Source: Jaapia argillacea MUCL 33604
Lineage: Eukaryota > Basidiomycota > Agaricomycetes > Jaapiales > Jaapiaceae
Assembly: GCA_000697665.1 (NCBI GenBank)
Contig: KL197776.1
Coordinates: forward strand, 1-64,000
Length of the DNA: 64,000 nucleotides
Direction of reading: 5' to 3'
The translations under genes were made by a program, and so were the position numbers. The first letter of the stretch is position 1, and every line of letters begins with the position of its first letter. Positions 11,534-22,579 of the stretch are shown here, in pieces. Under the pieces are notes generated by a model, which was not told the DNA's origin, ran no database searches, and was given only the letters and a program-made list of their open reading frames with translations.

Positions 11534-12649
11534 CGGGGGGTTGAAAATGGATGTACGAATGACCACTTGTACGATTGATATCGCTGCCGAATAGCACGTG
11601 AACTCGAGTACAAGGTTAGCAAAGAGGTCGAGATAGGCACTCAGTACATTGAGAATACTGACCCGTTGTATCCTTGGACCGAGCCTTGTTACCGCCTCTG
11701 CTGAAGCCTCCATCCGAGAACCACTTGAAGCCGGTCATTTTCATGACTAAGGAGTTGAGGCGGGTCGCGGTCCCACAAATCATCGCTGCGCAACAATGAA
11801 AGCGAGATTGTCAGCGCTCACGTCAATCGCATGCCACTCGGAAGCTCACAGGACACTCCGTAACACTCTCTTTCAACACCAGCAGAGTTTGACCTCATGG
11901 TCAAGATCAATATCGCTTAATGCTCGGCACATCCTGCGGGTCCACTATTTCAAGCGTAGCTTCGGGCACTGAGGTTTGCTGAAGTGATTCCAGAACGGTG
12001 TGTGGGATGGCAGGGTGATTTCGTAGACTTCTGATGTTTTGAAATATCGACAGGCACCAGCTTTAAATATAGGCGCCACTGTTCGAGTCGGGAGTCGACC
12101 ACAGTGGCGCATCCGCCCGACGTCCACGTGGTCAAGGTTGTGATGGGAGAATTTCGAGCTCGCAACGGCATACTCACCGTTTACACCAGCAGGACACCAC
12201 AGGACACCATCTTTATCTTACTTGTCAGCATTTGTGCCTTTCCTCAGCCCTCACCACTTAGACACATCCACTGGTAGCGGCTGGTAGTGGATCTGAGAAG
12301 TTTGTTCCTATGAATATCGACATGCACTGCTTCCCATATGGCCGTTCTGAGGGGGTTTGGCGACTTGGTGAACAGCGTGCTTCTGCGCGTCTCCGGTTCG
12401 GGGCGACCTTTCAATCATCCTAGGTGCCTCTCAAGTTATTTTCGACACCACCAGGCTGCGCAGTCATTGCACGCCAGAGATCCGAAACTCATGGATTCAA
12501 GGTACTTGGAAATGGTGACTGCTTCTGGTCGTGTGGTCGTGGTGAGCACGTTCATCTCCTACACAGCAGGTCGGTGGCCCTGGATAGATCGCTCCGTGTC
12601 TCTATAAAAGACCCCCTCCTTATTCTTCATAAATCAGTAGTTCGTCGCA
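11534..12649. other. Intergenic spacer before the sedolisin gene
   Basis: About 1.1 kb without a convincing gene. Positions 12485-12510 match the upstream edge of the sedolisin pseudogene at about 59.1 kb, so that duplication carried part of this promoter region. Confidence 0.5.
12603..12608 (+). promoter_or_regulatory. TATA box of the sedolisin gene
   Basis: TATAAA in the context TCTATAAAAG, 47 bp before the start codon at 12650. This is a typical distance for a strong fungal promoter. Confidence 0.6.
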
Positions 12650-14795
12650 ATGTCGCAATTCCTCCACCTCCTCACCATTCTCCTCACTCCATTCATTATT
12701 CACCGCGCTGCCTCTAGTTCTATCGTTTTCGAATCCCTTAATTCGATACCAACTGGCTATGCTGACGATGGACCAGCACCTGTCGATTCCGTCTTGAGCC
12801 TCCGCGTTGCGCTGGTTCAGAACAACGTCGCCGGTCTCCATGATGCCCTCTACGCTGTGAGCGATCCGTCAAGTGGCCTTTATGGCCAGCACCTTTCAAG
12901 CCTCGAGGTATCCTCTTCGCATTTACTGTGGCAATGGATCACTGACATATCGACTCTCCGTGTCAGGTCGAAGCCTTTGTCGCACCGACATTGGATACCG
13001 TAGCGGCGGTGGTCGCCTGGCTCCTGACAAATAATATATCTGCTAAACCTGCCACTCCCTCTGGTGACTGGCTTTCGCTCTCGATAACCGTCGGCGCAGC
13101 GAACACTCTCCTCGCCACCACATTCCACTCTTATACCCAGACATCGACTGGGGAGACCTATATCCGTACACTCAACTACTCTCTACCCTCCGAGCTCCAG
13201 AATCACGTTGAGCTTGTCCACCCTACGGTTAGGTAACAACCAATCTTGATTCAAAGTCTTTGTTTTCGGAACGCTCACTTCGTGGATCACAAGCTTCCCA
13301 GGTGCCGCCACCCCGAACGGACTGATCTCCCCATTCAGAACATCTCGGTCTATTCCAAGATCCACAACTATCCCAGCCGAATGTGCTAAGTATATCACAC
13401 CTGCATGTCTCCAAGCTTTGTATGCCATTCCTACCACCCTTGCAACCCAACCGTCAAATCAAATCGCCGTTTCTGGCTTTGCTGGACGTTACGCCAATCT
13501 CGCTGATCTTCATGTAAGTCCATCCGCTATTCTTGACCCTATTCTGGACTAAATTTCAATGTATATCAGCTGTTCTTGACCACTCTCCGCCCAGACTTAA
13601 ACTCGTCAACGACATTCACTCTCCAATCTGTCGACGGCGGTATTAATCCGCAAAACGCTAGTTTAGCGAGTGGTGAAGCAGTACGTGTCGAGCGTCATCC
13701 GTCTGTCTTCTGTGCTTATCTCGTCTCACATGTTAGAACTTCGATACTCAATATACCGTTGGACTCGCGTCTGGTGTACCTACCACCTTCATCTCCGTGG
13801 GACCTAATAGCACCGATACAATCATGGAATTCCTCGATATTATCACCTATCTCGTCGCAATGGATCAACCCCCTCAAGTGCTCACCACGAGCTATGGTTT
13901 CAACGAAATTATTCTGTCACCAGCGCTGGCGACGTACGTACACTATCCCTACCTCTTGGACGTCACTCATGGAAGTGGTCGTTAGGAATTTGTGCAATGC
14001 TTACGCACAACTTGGAGCCCGCGGAGTTTCCATCTTGTTCGGGTCCGGAGATGGAGGCGTTGCGGGCTTAGCAAATTCCACCTGCACTGATTTCGTTCCG
14101 ACGTTCCCGTCCAGTTGTCCTTTGTGCGTATAAACAAGTACCCTTTACTTCCTCCACTCGTGTTCTGACCTCACCGCAGTGTCACGTCTGTTGGAGCAAC
14201 CACTGGATTGAACCCGGAAGCCGCTACAACCTACTCCTCCGGCGGGTTTTCGAATATCTTCACAATGCCTTCCTACCAGTCCGCCGCAGTGGCCCAATAC
14301 CTCGACACCATCGGTTCTTTGAACGCAGGCAAATACAACGCTACGAGCCGTGCATTCCCAGACGTTTCTGCTCAAGGAACAAATGTTGGATTCGCCATCG
14401 ACGGAGCTGCGAGTCTTATGACTGGAACAAGCTGCTCTACTCCGATTTTCTCGAGTGTTATCGCTCTTTTGAACGACCGTCTTGGAGCGGTTGGTCGACC
14501 CCCTCTAGGATTTTTGAATCCATTCTTGTATGCGAACCCAGGTGTTTTCAACGACATCACGCACGGTGCGCTTTCCTAACTTCATAACCGGTTTCCTACG
14601 CGGAACTCACACCTGACTTGCGATAGGCTCTAATGTTGGATGCGGTTCGACTGGATTTCCAGCGGAAGTTGGTTGGGATCCTGTAAGTCCCTAACACGGT
14701 CCCGCCCTCTGTCGGAACTCATATCCCTTTTCTGCCAGGTTACCGGTCTTGGCACTCCAAACTTTACAGCCTTCTTGAATGTACTCGGACTTTGA
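12650..14795 (+). CDS. Secreted sedolisin-type peptidase (S53, tripeptidyl-peptidase-like)
   Basis: Multi-exon S53 serine peptidase that would cleave proteins outside the cell at acid pH, often taking tripeptides from N termini. Order of parts: a signal peptide (MSQFLHLLTILLTPFIIHRA), a pro-kumamolisin activation domain (VALVQNNVAGLHDALYAVSD, GLYGQHLS, VEAFVAPTLDTVAAVVAWL), then the catalytic domain. The catalytic Glu and Asp are in GEANFDTQYTVGLA, the oxyanion Asp in FGSGDGGVAG, and the nucleophilic Ser in MTGTSCSTPIFSSVIALLND. The calcium-binding end is FNDITHG with GWDPVTGLGTPNFTAFLNVL. About eight short introns are needed. All catalytic residues are present. It is tail-to-tail with an F-box gene at 15071, an arrangement repeated in inverted form near 19.7-20.2 kb, and a decayed copy lies at 58.1-59.1 kb. 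Confidence 0.88.
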
Positions 14796-15070
14796 GCCCA
14801 GTCTCCGTGTCGCCTGGCAGTCATACGAGTGTCGTACAAGTTTTAGATTAATAGACCGTAGTGATTGTCAGATTCGTGGAGATGCATAACTAAATCGGAA
14901 AGCGTCCTTCGATTCCAAGGCTGAGGACATGAACGATTGCAGCCCTTGTGTGAATCAAAATTCTGAATTTGGGTGACCTCCTCTCTCCGTGTTCCTGAGG
15001 GCGGGTAATACCGTCATTAACTGCCAAAACCAACAGTGGTGAAAAATTTTACAATCAGATACATTGTGTC

Positions 15071-16241
15071 TCAAGGCCACACGTCTACCTCGACACGAGG
15101 TAACCTACTCTGGAACCAATCCAACACCTCCGAGACTGGTGTTGTAGCACCCAGACCACGCGAAGATAGCGTCACACTCTCCAGCGTTTCCGAGACAACT
15201 TCCAAAGCTTGGAAGTCCGCCCAATTCCCACCATATTCGCCCCCCAGAAGTCCAGTCAGGTGACGCAAGGGTGGTTTCGCGAAGCAAAGAGAACGCCATA
15301 GCCCCCTTGCACACGTAACCTCTCGCAAACTGGGCGCACTCCCCTCTTTCAAACCCTGAAAGATTGGCCTATCCGATCCATATGCGGAAATTTCCAAAAC
15401 TTCAATCGTTTTGTTGCCGGACAAGAACGATTGGAATATATGGGAGGGGAACTGGTAGGCACAAAACTTGAACGTGCGAAGGTGCGGAAGATGTGCTTCG
15501 GCTAGTGCTTCGTAGTGGGAGAACTGGATATCGTTTAGGTCGAGATGGAGATAATGAAGATGTGGGTGGCCCGAGAGAAATGGGATCAGGAAAGCGAGGG
15601 GTACCACAGGGCGAGGTCCGATCGGAACGAGGGTGTAACAGAAACACTCCAAATTTCTGAGGAGTGACAACTGTAGGAGCGGAAATCGTCATTTCATCGG
15701 TGACGGCTTCTACAAAGAATAATCTCACCTGTGAGTTACGGTCCGCTAATCCCATCCCCCGTGACTCTGCATCAACGGCCTCATAAATGCTGAGAGTTAT
15801 CAAATTGGGACAGGAAGCATAGAGGGACGTAAACAGTGGGTTCATGCCAGTGGATTCAATGCGGGCGTCGTTGTCCCCGTGCCAATCGAGACGGACAAGA
15901 CCCGTCATACGTGGTAGTGCATCCAACACAGACGCATCCGATCCTTCATCGTCTTCAGAACCCGACAATTCCGCTGAAGAGATCCTTGGAAGGCGGCATT
16001 CGTCGACAAGCAAGTCGACTGTCAGTGTGCGAATATTGCGAGCGAGGAGAGGGTTTCGGGACAAGCGGCTCCAAAATCGGTGGTCATCGCACTCAGCTAC
16101 GATTTCACGGTAGTCGAGGACTGATGGGATGAGACGCTCCATGAAAAAGTGGGAGGCTAAGGCCAGGGATAAGATATCTTGGCGATCATCAATAAAATCG
16201 ATAATCTTGTCTAATAGCTCTAGGGGGAGAGTAAGCAGCAT
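15071..16241 (-). CDS. F-box/LRR-like protein, type A
   Basis: Predicted 370 aa from complement of 15729-16241 and 15071-15670; GTGAGA...CAG intron in phase 0. The N terminus (MLLTLPLELLDKIIDFIDDR, then DILSLALASHFFMERLIPSVL and DYREI) is an F-box, which by family knowledge docks on SKP1 in an SCF ubiquitin ligase. The rest is a run of irregular leucine-rich segments (LPHLRTFKFCAYQFPSHIF) suited to bind a substrate, ending VSETLESVTLSSRGLGATTP. An ATG further upstream adds residues that do not look conserved. It is the inverted twin of the gene at 18522-19693, which has exactly the same exon lengths. Confidence 0.82.
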
Positions 16242-16887
16242 GAACTTTTTGACGTTGAGAGGGTGGGATGGTCTCAGAAACTCTGAGCTGTAAGCCTGTA
16301 AGCTGTAAGGTTGAAGACCGGAGACGACTCGGAGAGGCCAAGAACGACAGATCGATGAGATCTCTACGGCCACACGAGAACCACGCGATAGTTTGATCGG
16401 ATCAGACAACTCAACCGCCCATATTTCGCGAAAACCTCACATTTTTCCTTCCCCTTCAAGTTCGTGTAGCCAATCGGTTCATCCAAGAGAGGAACGTAGA
16501 ATGTATTATTTAGTGGGTAGGAGACGAACCATGGGCACCCCTGGAAGGGGTATCACGACGTAGACGCAGGGTGAAGAGTAGAGCACTGGGGCACCTAGAG
16601 GTGGGTGGGGCCTTCGTGCATGACGGTCTTCTCGTGGTTGCGACGGCGTCGACGTTCCCGTGGAAAAAGGAAGTATATTTTAATAACCCGAGACATCATA
16701 GACGCAAGACGATCATCATGGCGGCAGAAACCTCTCGTTTTCGAGTCGAAAGCCTTGCTACCCTGCTCAACCCCTCAGCCAACTCCGCGCGTCACATACC
16801 ACGTTGACGAACACCTTCGAACAGTGAAAATCAGCCAGTACACGAAGACTCCAAACAAATCGTAAACACTTACTATAATTAAAGGTC
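16242..16887. other. Intergenic spacer
   Basis: 5' flank of the type A F-box gene and 3' flank of the next F-box gene on the same strand. No further gene or clear TATA element was seen. Confidence 0.5.
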
Positions 16888-18077
16888 CTAGTCCATAGCA
16901 ATGAACTTGACGAACTTGACCTTAACTCCACGAAGAGCCTGACGGACAGCGGTAACCGTAGCTGGACTAGCCTCAGCACCTCTAGTGGTGATAGATGCTG
17001 TTCTCAAGGTGCCAGAGACCGCTTTTAGGGCGTCGACGAACCCAGCAGTTTCAAGTTGATCCTTCCCGACTTGGCAATCGAGTTTGCGAAGAGGGGGTAT
17101 CGCCAAACAAACGGGTTCCCATTGGCAGAATCGTGACGAAAACCGAGTGAGATGCGGTAGATCTCCCTTGGCCAATGACGGGAGAGGGTACTTGCTGTAA
17201 AGTTCGAGGGATCTGATTGTGTCGTTGAAGCGGAGGAAGCGGCATAATGTGTCCGAATTTTCGAAGGTGAGGCCCTTCAAGGAAAATGATTCGAGCGATG
17301 GGAGGTGAATATCGCCAAAGTCATCTTCCAAAGGTAGAAGTTGACCGGCAAAGGCCCTGGGGGCGGTTAAGGATAAAACCCGCAGCGAGGGGTTTGTCAA
17401 CATAGAGTCGATGAGATATGAAGGGGATAGGCGCCACTCGGATAGAATCCCCTCAAAGGCGAAGTTATATTTACAGGACTCCAGGCCCTGTACGCGCTGC
17501 GCCTTTCTAAGGCAGCATCCGAAAGCACATTCACGACGTCGGAAATCTCCAAATGCTTGAGTCCAGGACAAAAGTCGGCGAGAATACCCCACACTTCATC
17601 ATAGCCGTCCCGATTGAATGTGTATCTGCAGCTGTCACGACGGACTGGAGACCCCCAATGAAACGACACAAGTCGGAACATGCTTGCCAGACCGTCAAAG
17701 AAAGAACCTTCGGCCTCATCCCCTTCCGCTAGTTCAATGCGCCCACTCTGCCTGATTCCCCTCTCGATCGTCCATGGCAACGCACGTGCACTCAAATCCT
17801 CAGTAACGCGAACTTTACGAACACGTCGTGCGAGGATGGGGTTATCTGCGATGTGCTCCCATATCTGGGACATTTCGAAAGGTGCCCTGATTTCGCGGTA
17901 GTCGAGGATTGATGGGATGAGGTACCGGGCGAAGGATTTGCAGGTGAGGGATAAGGAGAGGATATCGGAACGGTCGTCGATCAGGTCGATGATGGAGTCG
18001 ATTGTTTCGAGAGGAACTCGGTTGAGGAAGGCGCAGAAGCCCATGGTCGAGCCGAGGCTGCGATTGGGATGCGACAT
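16888..18077 (-). pseudogene. F-box protein, type B, frame broken at the intron site
   Basis: The start MSHPNRSLGSTMGFCAFLNR and the F-box (VPLETIDSIIDLIDDRSDIL, SLSLTCKSFARYLIPSILDY) match the intact relative at 43396-44642. The 3' half (PSLRVLSLTAPRAFAGQLLP, FSSRFCQWEPVCLAIPPLRK) is also well kept. Between them, near 17485-17500, the intron and 13 adjoining coding bases present in the relative are missing, so the halves are in different frames. Read straight through, the protein stops at 226 aa (17397). It could be a recent pseudogene or a truncated F-box protein. TATAAA lies at 18247-18252 on this strand, so transcription may persist. Confidence 0.75.
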
Positions 18078-18521
18078 GGCTACATAGGTTGAAGGACATG
18101 AGTCGTTACAAGAAGGAACCGAGATATTTCGAGCACTTACTCGATGAAGAGCTTAGATCTTGGTAACTTAGCGAACTGTCTGGTGCGCAGAGGACGAAGT
18201 ATTAATGTTGGGAGAGTTGGGTATTCCCCGCACAGATTGACGGGTCTTTATACCCTCAGAGCCACTCATGGGCGGAGATCTAAACCATCGTACATGTGGT
18301 CCTGTTTGACTGTATAAAGGGAAAAGAAGGCACGATGTTCGAATAGCGAGGAGTTTTGTGACTGAGGGGCGGGGACAAGGAGAAAGGACGGGATCCTTTG
18401 TTGCTCGCGTGGTTTTCGCGTGGCTTCGGAAGACAGTCGAAGTGCCATCACGGCCGTTGTTAGCCGTTGACCCCGTTGTTGCGCCTTATCCTCAAGCTTC
18501 AGAGTTGTTACTTTAACAACC
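18078..18521. promoter_or_regulatory. Divergent promoter region between two F-box genes
   Basis: Contains a TATAAA (18247-18252, minus strand) for the type B gene. On the minus strand it carries the upstream block that recurs before the F-box copies at 43396 and 50187: CCACGCGAGCAACAAAGGAT, then GTCCTTTC, then the CTCGCTATT region. This copy is the uninterrupted form of the site that holds a transposon at 42-43 kb. Confidence 0.6.
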
Positions 18522-19693
18522 ATGCTGCTCGCTCTTCCCCCAGAGTTATTGGACAAAGTCATCGACTTTATTGACGACCGTCCAGATATCCTATCCCTGG
18601 CGTTAACCTCCCACTTTTTCACGGAACGTCTCATTCCATCAGTCCTTGACTATCGTGAAATCACAGCTGACCACGATAACAATCGGCTATGGAGTCATCT
18701 ATTCAGGAATCCTCTCCTTGCTTGTAACATTCGTACACTTACAATCGACTTACTGACGGACCGACGCCGCCTCCCAAGGACTTGTCGTCGAGAATCGACG
18801 AATTTTGAAGGCGATGAAAGATCAGAGGCGTCTGTGCTAGATGCGTTATCATGCATGGCGGGTCTTCAGCATCTCCGCTGGTATTGGGATGGCGACGCGA
18901 GTCTGGAACCCGTTGGCATGAACCCACTGTTCGCTTCCCTCTACGCGTCATGCCCCAACTTGACAAGTCTCGACATTCATGACGTCGTCGATACAGACTC
19001 ACAGGGTGCGAGACTAGTCGACCGCAACTCACAGGTGAGGGCTTGCCTATGTAGGAAACGGAACCGACAATGTAACAATTTCCGCTCCGATAGCTGCCAC
19101 TCCTCAGAAACTTGGAAGCATTCCGTTACAACCTCCTTTCGATAGAACCTCGCCCCGTCATACCAGTCCCGTACCTAATTACCTTTCTCTCCGGTCACCC
19201 ACACCTCCATTATCTCCACCTCGAACTGAACGATACCCAGCTCTCGCACTACGAAGCTCTAGCCGAAACTCACCTTCCCCGGCTTCGCACATTCAAATTC
19301 CGTGCCCACGAATTCCCTCCTGAGATATTCCAATCGTTCCTGTCATGCAACACAACGATTGAAATATTGGAGGTCCGTGTATTGGAGTTAGGCGGGTCAA
19401 TCTTGGAGGGTTTGAAGGAGGGGAGTGTGCCCAGTTTGAGAGAGTTTACGTGTACAAAGGAACTTTGGCCCTTTATTTGCTTGGCGAAACCTCCTTTGCG
19501 TCACCTGAATGGTCTTCGAGTGAACGAATTCGGTGAGAATGGGGAGAACTTCGAAGTTTTAGAAGGGGTTTCAGACACGTTGGAGAGTGTCACACTCTCC
19601 TTGTGTAGTTTGGGCGCTACAACCCAGGTCTCGGAGGTTTTGGGTTTATTTCAGAAGAGGTTACCTCGGGTCAAGGTAGACGTGAATCCTTGA
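18522..19693 (+). CDS. F-box/LRR-like protein, type A (inverted twin)
   Basis: Exons 18522-19034 and 19094-19693 give 370 aa, the same exon lengths as the gene at 15071-16241. F-box: MLLALPPELLDKVIDFIDDR, DILSLALTSHFFTERLIPSV, DYREI. The leucine-rich part includes LPRLRTFKFRAHEFPPEIFQ and VSDTLESVTLSLCSLGATTQ. It would act as a SKP1-binding substrate adaptor; the substrate is unknown. Its 3' side faces a sedolisin relic at 20129-20185, mirroring the sedolisin/F-box pair at 12.6-16.2 kb. No break is seen. Confidence 0.82.
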
Positions 19694-20671
19694 GACGCAA
19701 TGGGTGAGTTTGTTCACAGCTATTGGCTTTCGCAGTCATTAACGATTTTTACCTGTACTGCTCCCAGCATCCACCTCATTCACTAGTTATTGTCTACGTC
19801 CAAAGAGGCGTCGAACCAACCGGTATGGAGGCTGTGCGATCCTTGATCCTCGTTGCCTCTACTCATGCCAAAATCTCGTCGTGGATTGCATTTCCCTGTA
19901 GCGTCAGGGCCAGGTGCAGAGGATGTTTTCCGTCCCATGAAATTTGGCGATGCAAAGACGGCCAATTTCAGGATGTCGAACTGCAGAATGGATTCCATAC
20001 GTCATGCGCTCAGCGTGGAACCGGCAGGACGCTTTCCGATTTCATTACCCACCGTCAGGAATGTAACCGTTTGTATCCTCTATTGATCTGAAAGTTGTAT
20101 GACAGTCCTATCAACACGGAGGCCACACTCAGAGTCCGAGTACATTCAAGAAAGCCGTAAAGTTTGGAGTCCCAAGACCGGTGACCTAACAAACGTGACA
20201 CGGGTGAGATTAGAGCGCGAGTTGGAGACGGAAAACAAGTGCGTTCTGAAATGCCGATTTCAAAAGAGGCCTTCAGGAGAAGCTGTGCGGGAATCGAGAT
20301 TCATAATAAGAGAGATTCCGACTCACTACCCAGCAATTGATAGAGGAAGCTGTTCAAGTGCGGGAGCTGAGGAAGAAACGCCGACTTGTACCGTCCACGG
20401 CATGGTTCTGTCCGACTGTGGACCATTTTGTTGTGGAAGGTTTCGTGTGAACATACGCGGTAGGTTGAAGAAGAAGTAACTTCCGACCTCCATGAAAGCA
20501 GACATAATTATCACCAGTAGGACGACCAGAATGACTCTTCAATGAAAGGAAAATTCTTCCGAGTCAGCCACGTGGACCCGTCGGTAAGAATGGTCCGCCA
20601 GGAACAGCGTCGTTCAAGTTCATCAGACCATCTGCCATCTCTGACATCTCACCGCCATCGCATTCTCAGCT
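19694..20671. other. Intergenic spacer with duplicated sedolisin 3' flank
   Basis: On the minus strand about 19.98-20.19 kb matches the last exon and 3' flank of the sedolisin gene (14.74-14.95 kb); for example, AAATCGGAAAGCGTCCT occurs in both. The part 20.19-20.67 kb shows no clear gene. Confidence 0.6.
20129..20185 (-). pseudogene. Sedolisin last-exon relic
   Basis: Fifty-seven bases encode VTGLGTPNFTAFLNVLGL and a stop, identical in protein to the final exon of the sedolisin gene at 12650-14795, preceded by a GTTAG acceptor. Nothing else of the gene was recognised upstream, so only the tail was copied or kept. Confidence 0.75.
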
Positions 20672-21824
20672 ATGGATTCATTGCCACCAGAGCTCCTCGA
20701 TTTCATCATCGACTCCATCGACTCTCGGATTGATATCCTGTCCCTAGCTGGGACTTGTCAATTTTTCAAATCCATCCTCATCCCACTAGTCTACGACTAC
20801 CGTGAAATCACGGTGCCATACCATTCACTGCTGATATGGAATTGGTTTAACAATAACTCTACTCTTCTTCGACATGTCCGGAAGCTACGCTTGAATCACA
20901 ACTTACGCCAGCTCAAGGTTCCCCGACTGCTCTCTGGTATGGATCCTACGAATATCGTGAGTCTCGAAAGACTCGAAGCTAGCGGCAGATCATTCCTTAG
21001 TGCCATGTCCCATATGCGTGGACTGGTCACATTGTGCTGGGATGTCGACTGGAGAATGAATCATTTTGATTTTGGTGGTGACGTTCGCCCGGTGTTGCCC
21101 ATCCTCCATGCCTCATGTCCAAGGTTGAGGGAGATCAGCATTTGGGATTCTCCGGAGGGAGTTCATGAGTTTCTCGGGGATGGTGGGACCCGTCATAAAA
21201 CGGTACATCACTTCTCCTACCTCGATTGAACCTCCTCACTTATTGGTCCCCTAGATCTCCGTCCTCAGAAACATCGAGACCTTCCACTATCACTTCCTCA
21301 TTAGTTTGGAATCCCCCCTCCCCATTCCACATATCATTGAGTTCGTCATCCATAATCCATCACTCCAAGTCTTCACTCTCAATTTCCACCACACCTCGAT
21401 CTCCCACTACGAAAAATTAGCCGACATATTCCTGCCCCACCTTCGCACGTTTGTTATAATCGCCCCATACGTCTCATCGGACGTCCTGTCCGCGTTCATA
21501 ACTCGGAACCGCACAATCGAATGTCTGACCCTCGATGCGCGCTCCCAAAACGGTCTGGCGAGCCTAACAGAAGGGAGCTTACCGAGTCTGCGTCAATTTA
21601 CATCACACATCGGATCAGCTTGGACCTTCGTCTGTCTCACCAAACCTCCCCTAAGCCATCTCGGTGGTTTAATGACCCACGATTTCACCGACCTCGGGCA
21701 GTGTAGGAAAGCTTTGAGAGCGGTCTCGGGCACATTAAAAGTCATCACTGTGCCCTCAAGTCACTTCCGCATCGGGATGTGGGTGCAGGAGATTTTGCCG
21801 CACGTCGAGGTGGTGGAAACCTAG
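20672..21824 (+). CDS. F-box/LRR-like protein, type C
   Basis: Exons 20672-21202 and 21255-21824 give 366 aa. F-box: MDSLPPELLDFIIDSIDSRI, DILSLAGTCQFFKSILIPLV, DYREI. The leucine-rich part resembles type A (HNPSLQVFTLNFHHTSISHY, LPHLRTFVIIAPYVSSDVLS, TKPPLSHLGGLM). Same intron position and phase as types A and B, so all come from one ancestor. Expected to recruit a substrate to an SCF ubiquitin ligase. Intact. Confidence 0.82.
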
Positions 21825-22579
21825 TTGTCTAGCTCCCTACCCCCGTCGATGGAGGCTACCTCGAAAGAAGGCGTTGGTGGCTTCCCGCCCTAATTTCTGG
21901 CACTCATTTCCCTTCCACTAAATGCTCACTGCGGCGACGAGTAATCCCATAATCGTGTAGTATTGGATCGACCTTATCTTTGCAACTGTCGTATCGTCAA
22001 AGCGAATTGTACCAGTTCTGACCTTCAAACCTGAGGCGACATGACTAAAGTTGATTTCAATCATCGGGGTGTGTGGCTCGTTACGAACCAGTGGCTAATG
22101 CTCACCATCGAACTTCCCATATCCTGTCACGCATCCAATCTACACATCACTAGCACTTAAGTTGAGTATCAACCCTGGCCGTGGTTACCAGCACCTTTCG
22201 CTGCATTCTTTACTGCTGGAGCTTCCGTCGGCATCAATTCAATTGATGAACGTTCTGATATTCTCTCCTTCGCCTTGACTTGCAGATTCTTCCAGGAACG
22301 ACTCCACCATCCATTCTCGATTTCGCGAAACCAGCCCGTGAATGAAATATTTTCCATCAACTGCATGGTGCTAGTGGAACGAGTCTCGCTTTTCTGCGAA
22401 TATCCATCCAATTTCCTCAGGTGCCCTGGAGGTAGGCAGAGTTGCTTCATCCCTTCGCTCTTAGTTTGCAATATTTCATACTTGAAGAGAACGAACATCG
22501 CCGAAGCCACTTGAACCAGTACAGAAATAAAGTACAATCAAATTCTCTCCATCTTTGCAATCTCCTTGCAGATGCGTCT
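21825..22579. other. Intergenic spacer with an F-box relic
   Basis: Only a short F-box-like piece (separate entry) and the 3' flank of the methyltransferase gene were recognised. Confidence 0.5.
22195..22330 (+). pseudogene. F-box fragment
   Basis: Encodes INSIDERSDILSFALTCRFF, then QERLHHPFSISR, clearly the middle of the F-box seen in neighbouring genes (compare DSIDSRIDILSLAGTCQFFK). No matching start or leucine-rich region is left nearby, so it is a relic. Confidence 0.65.
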
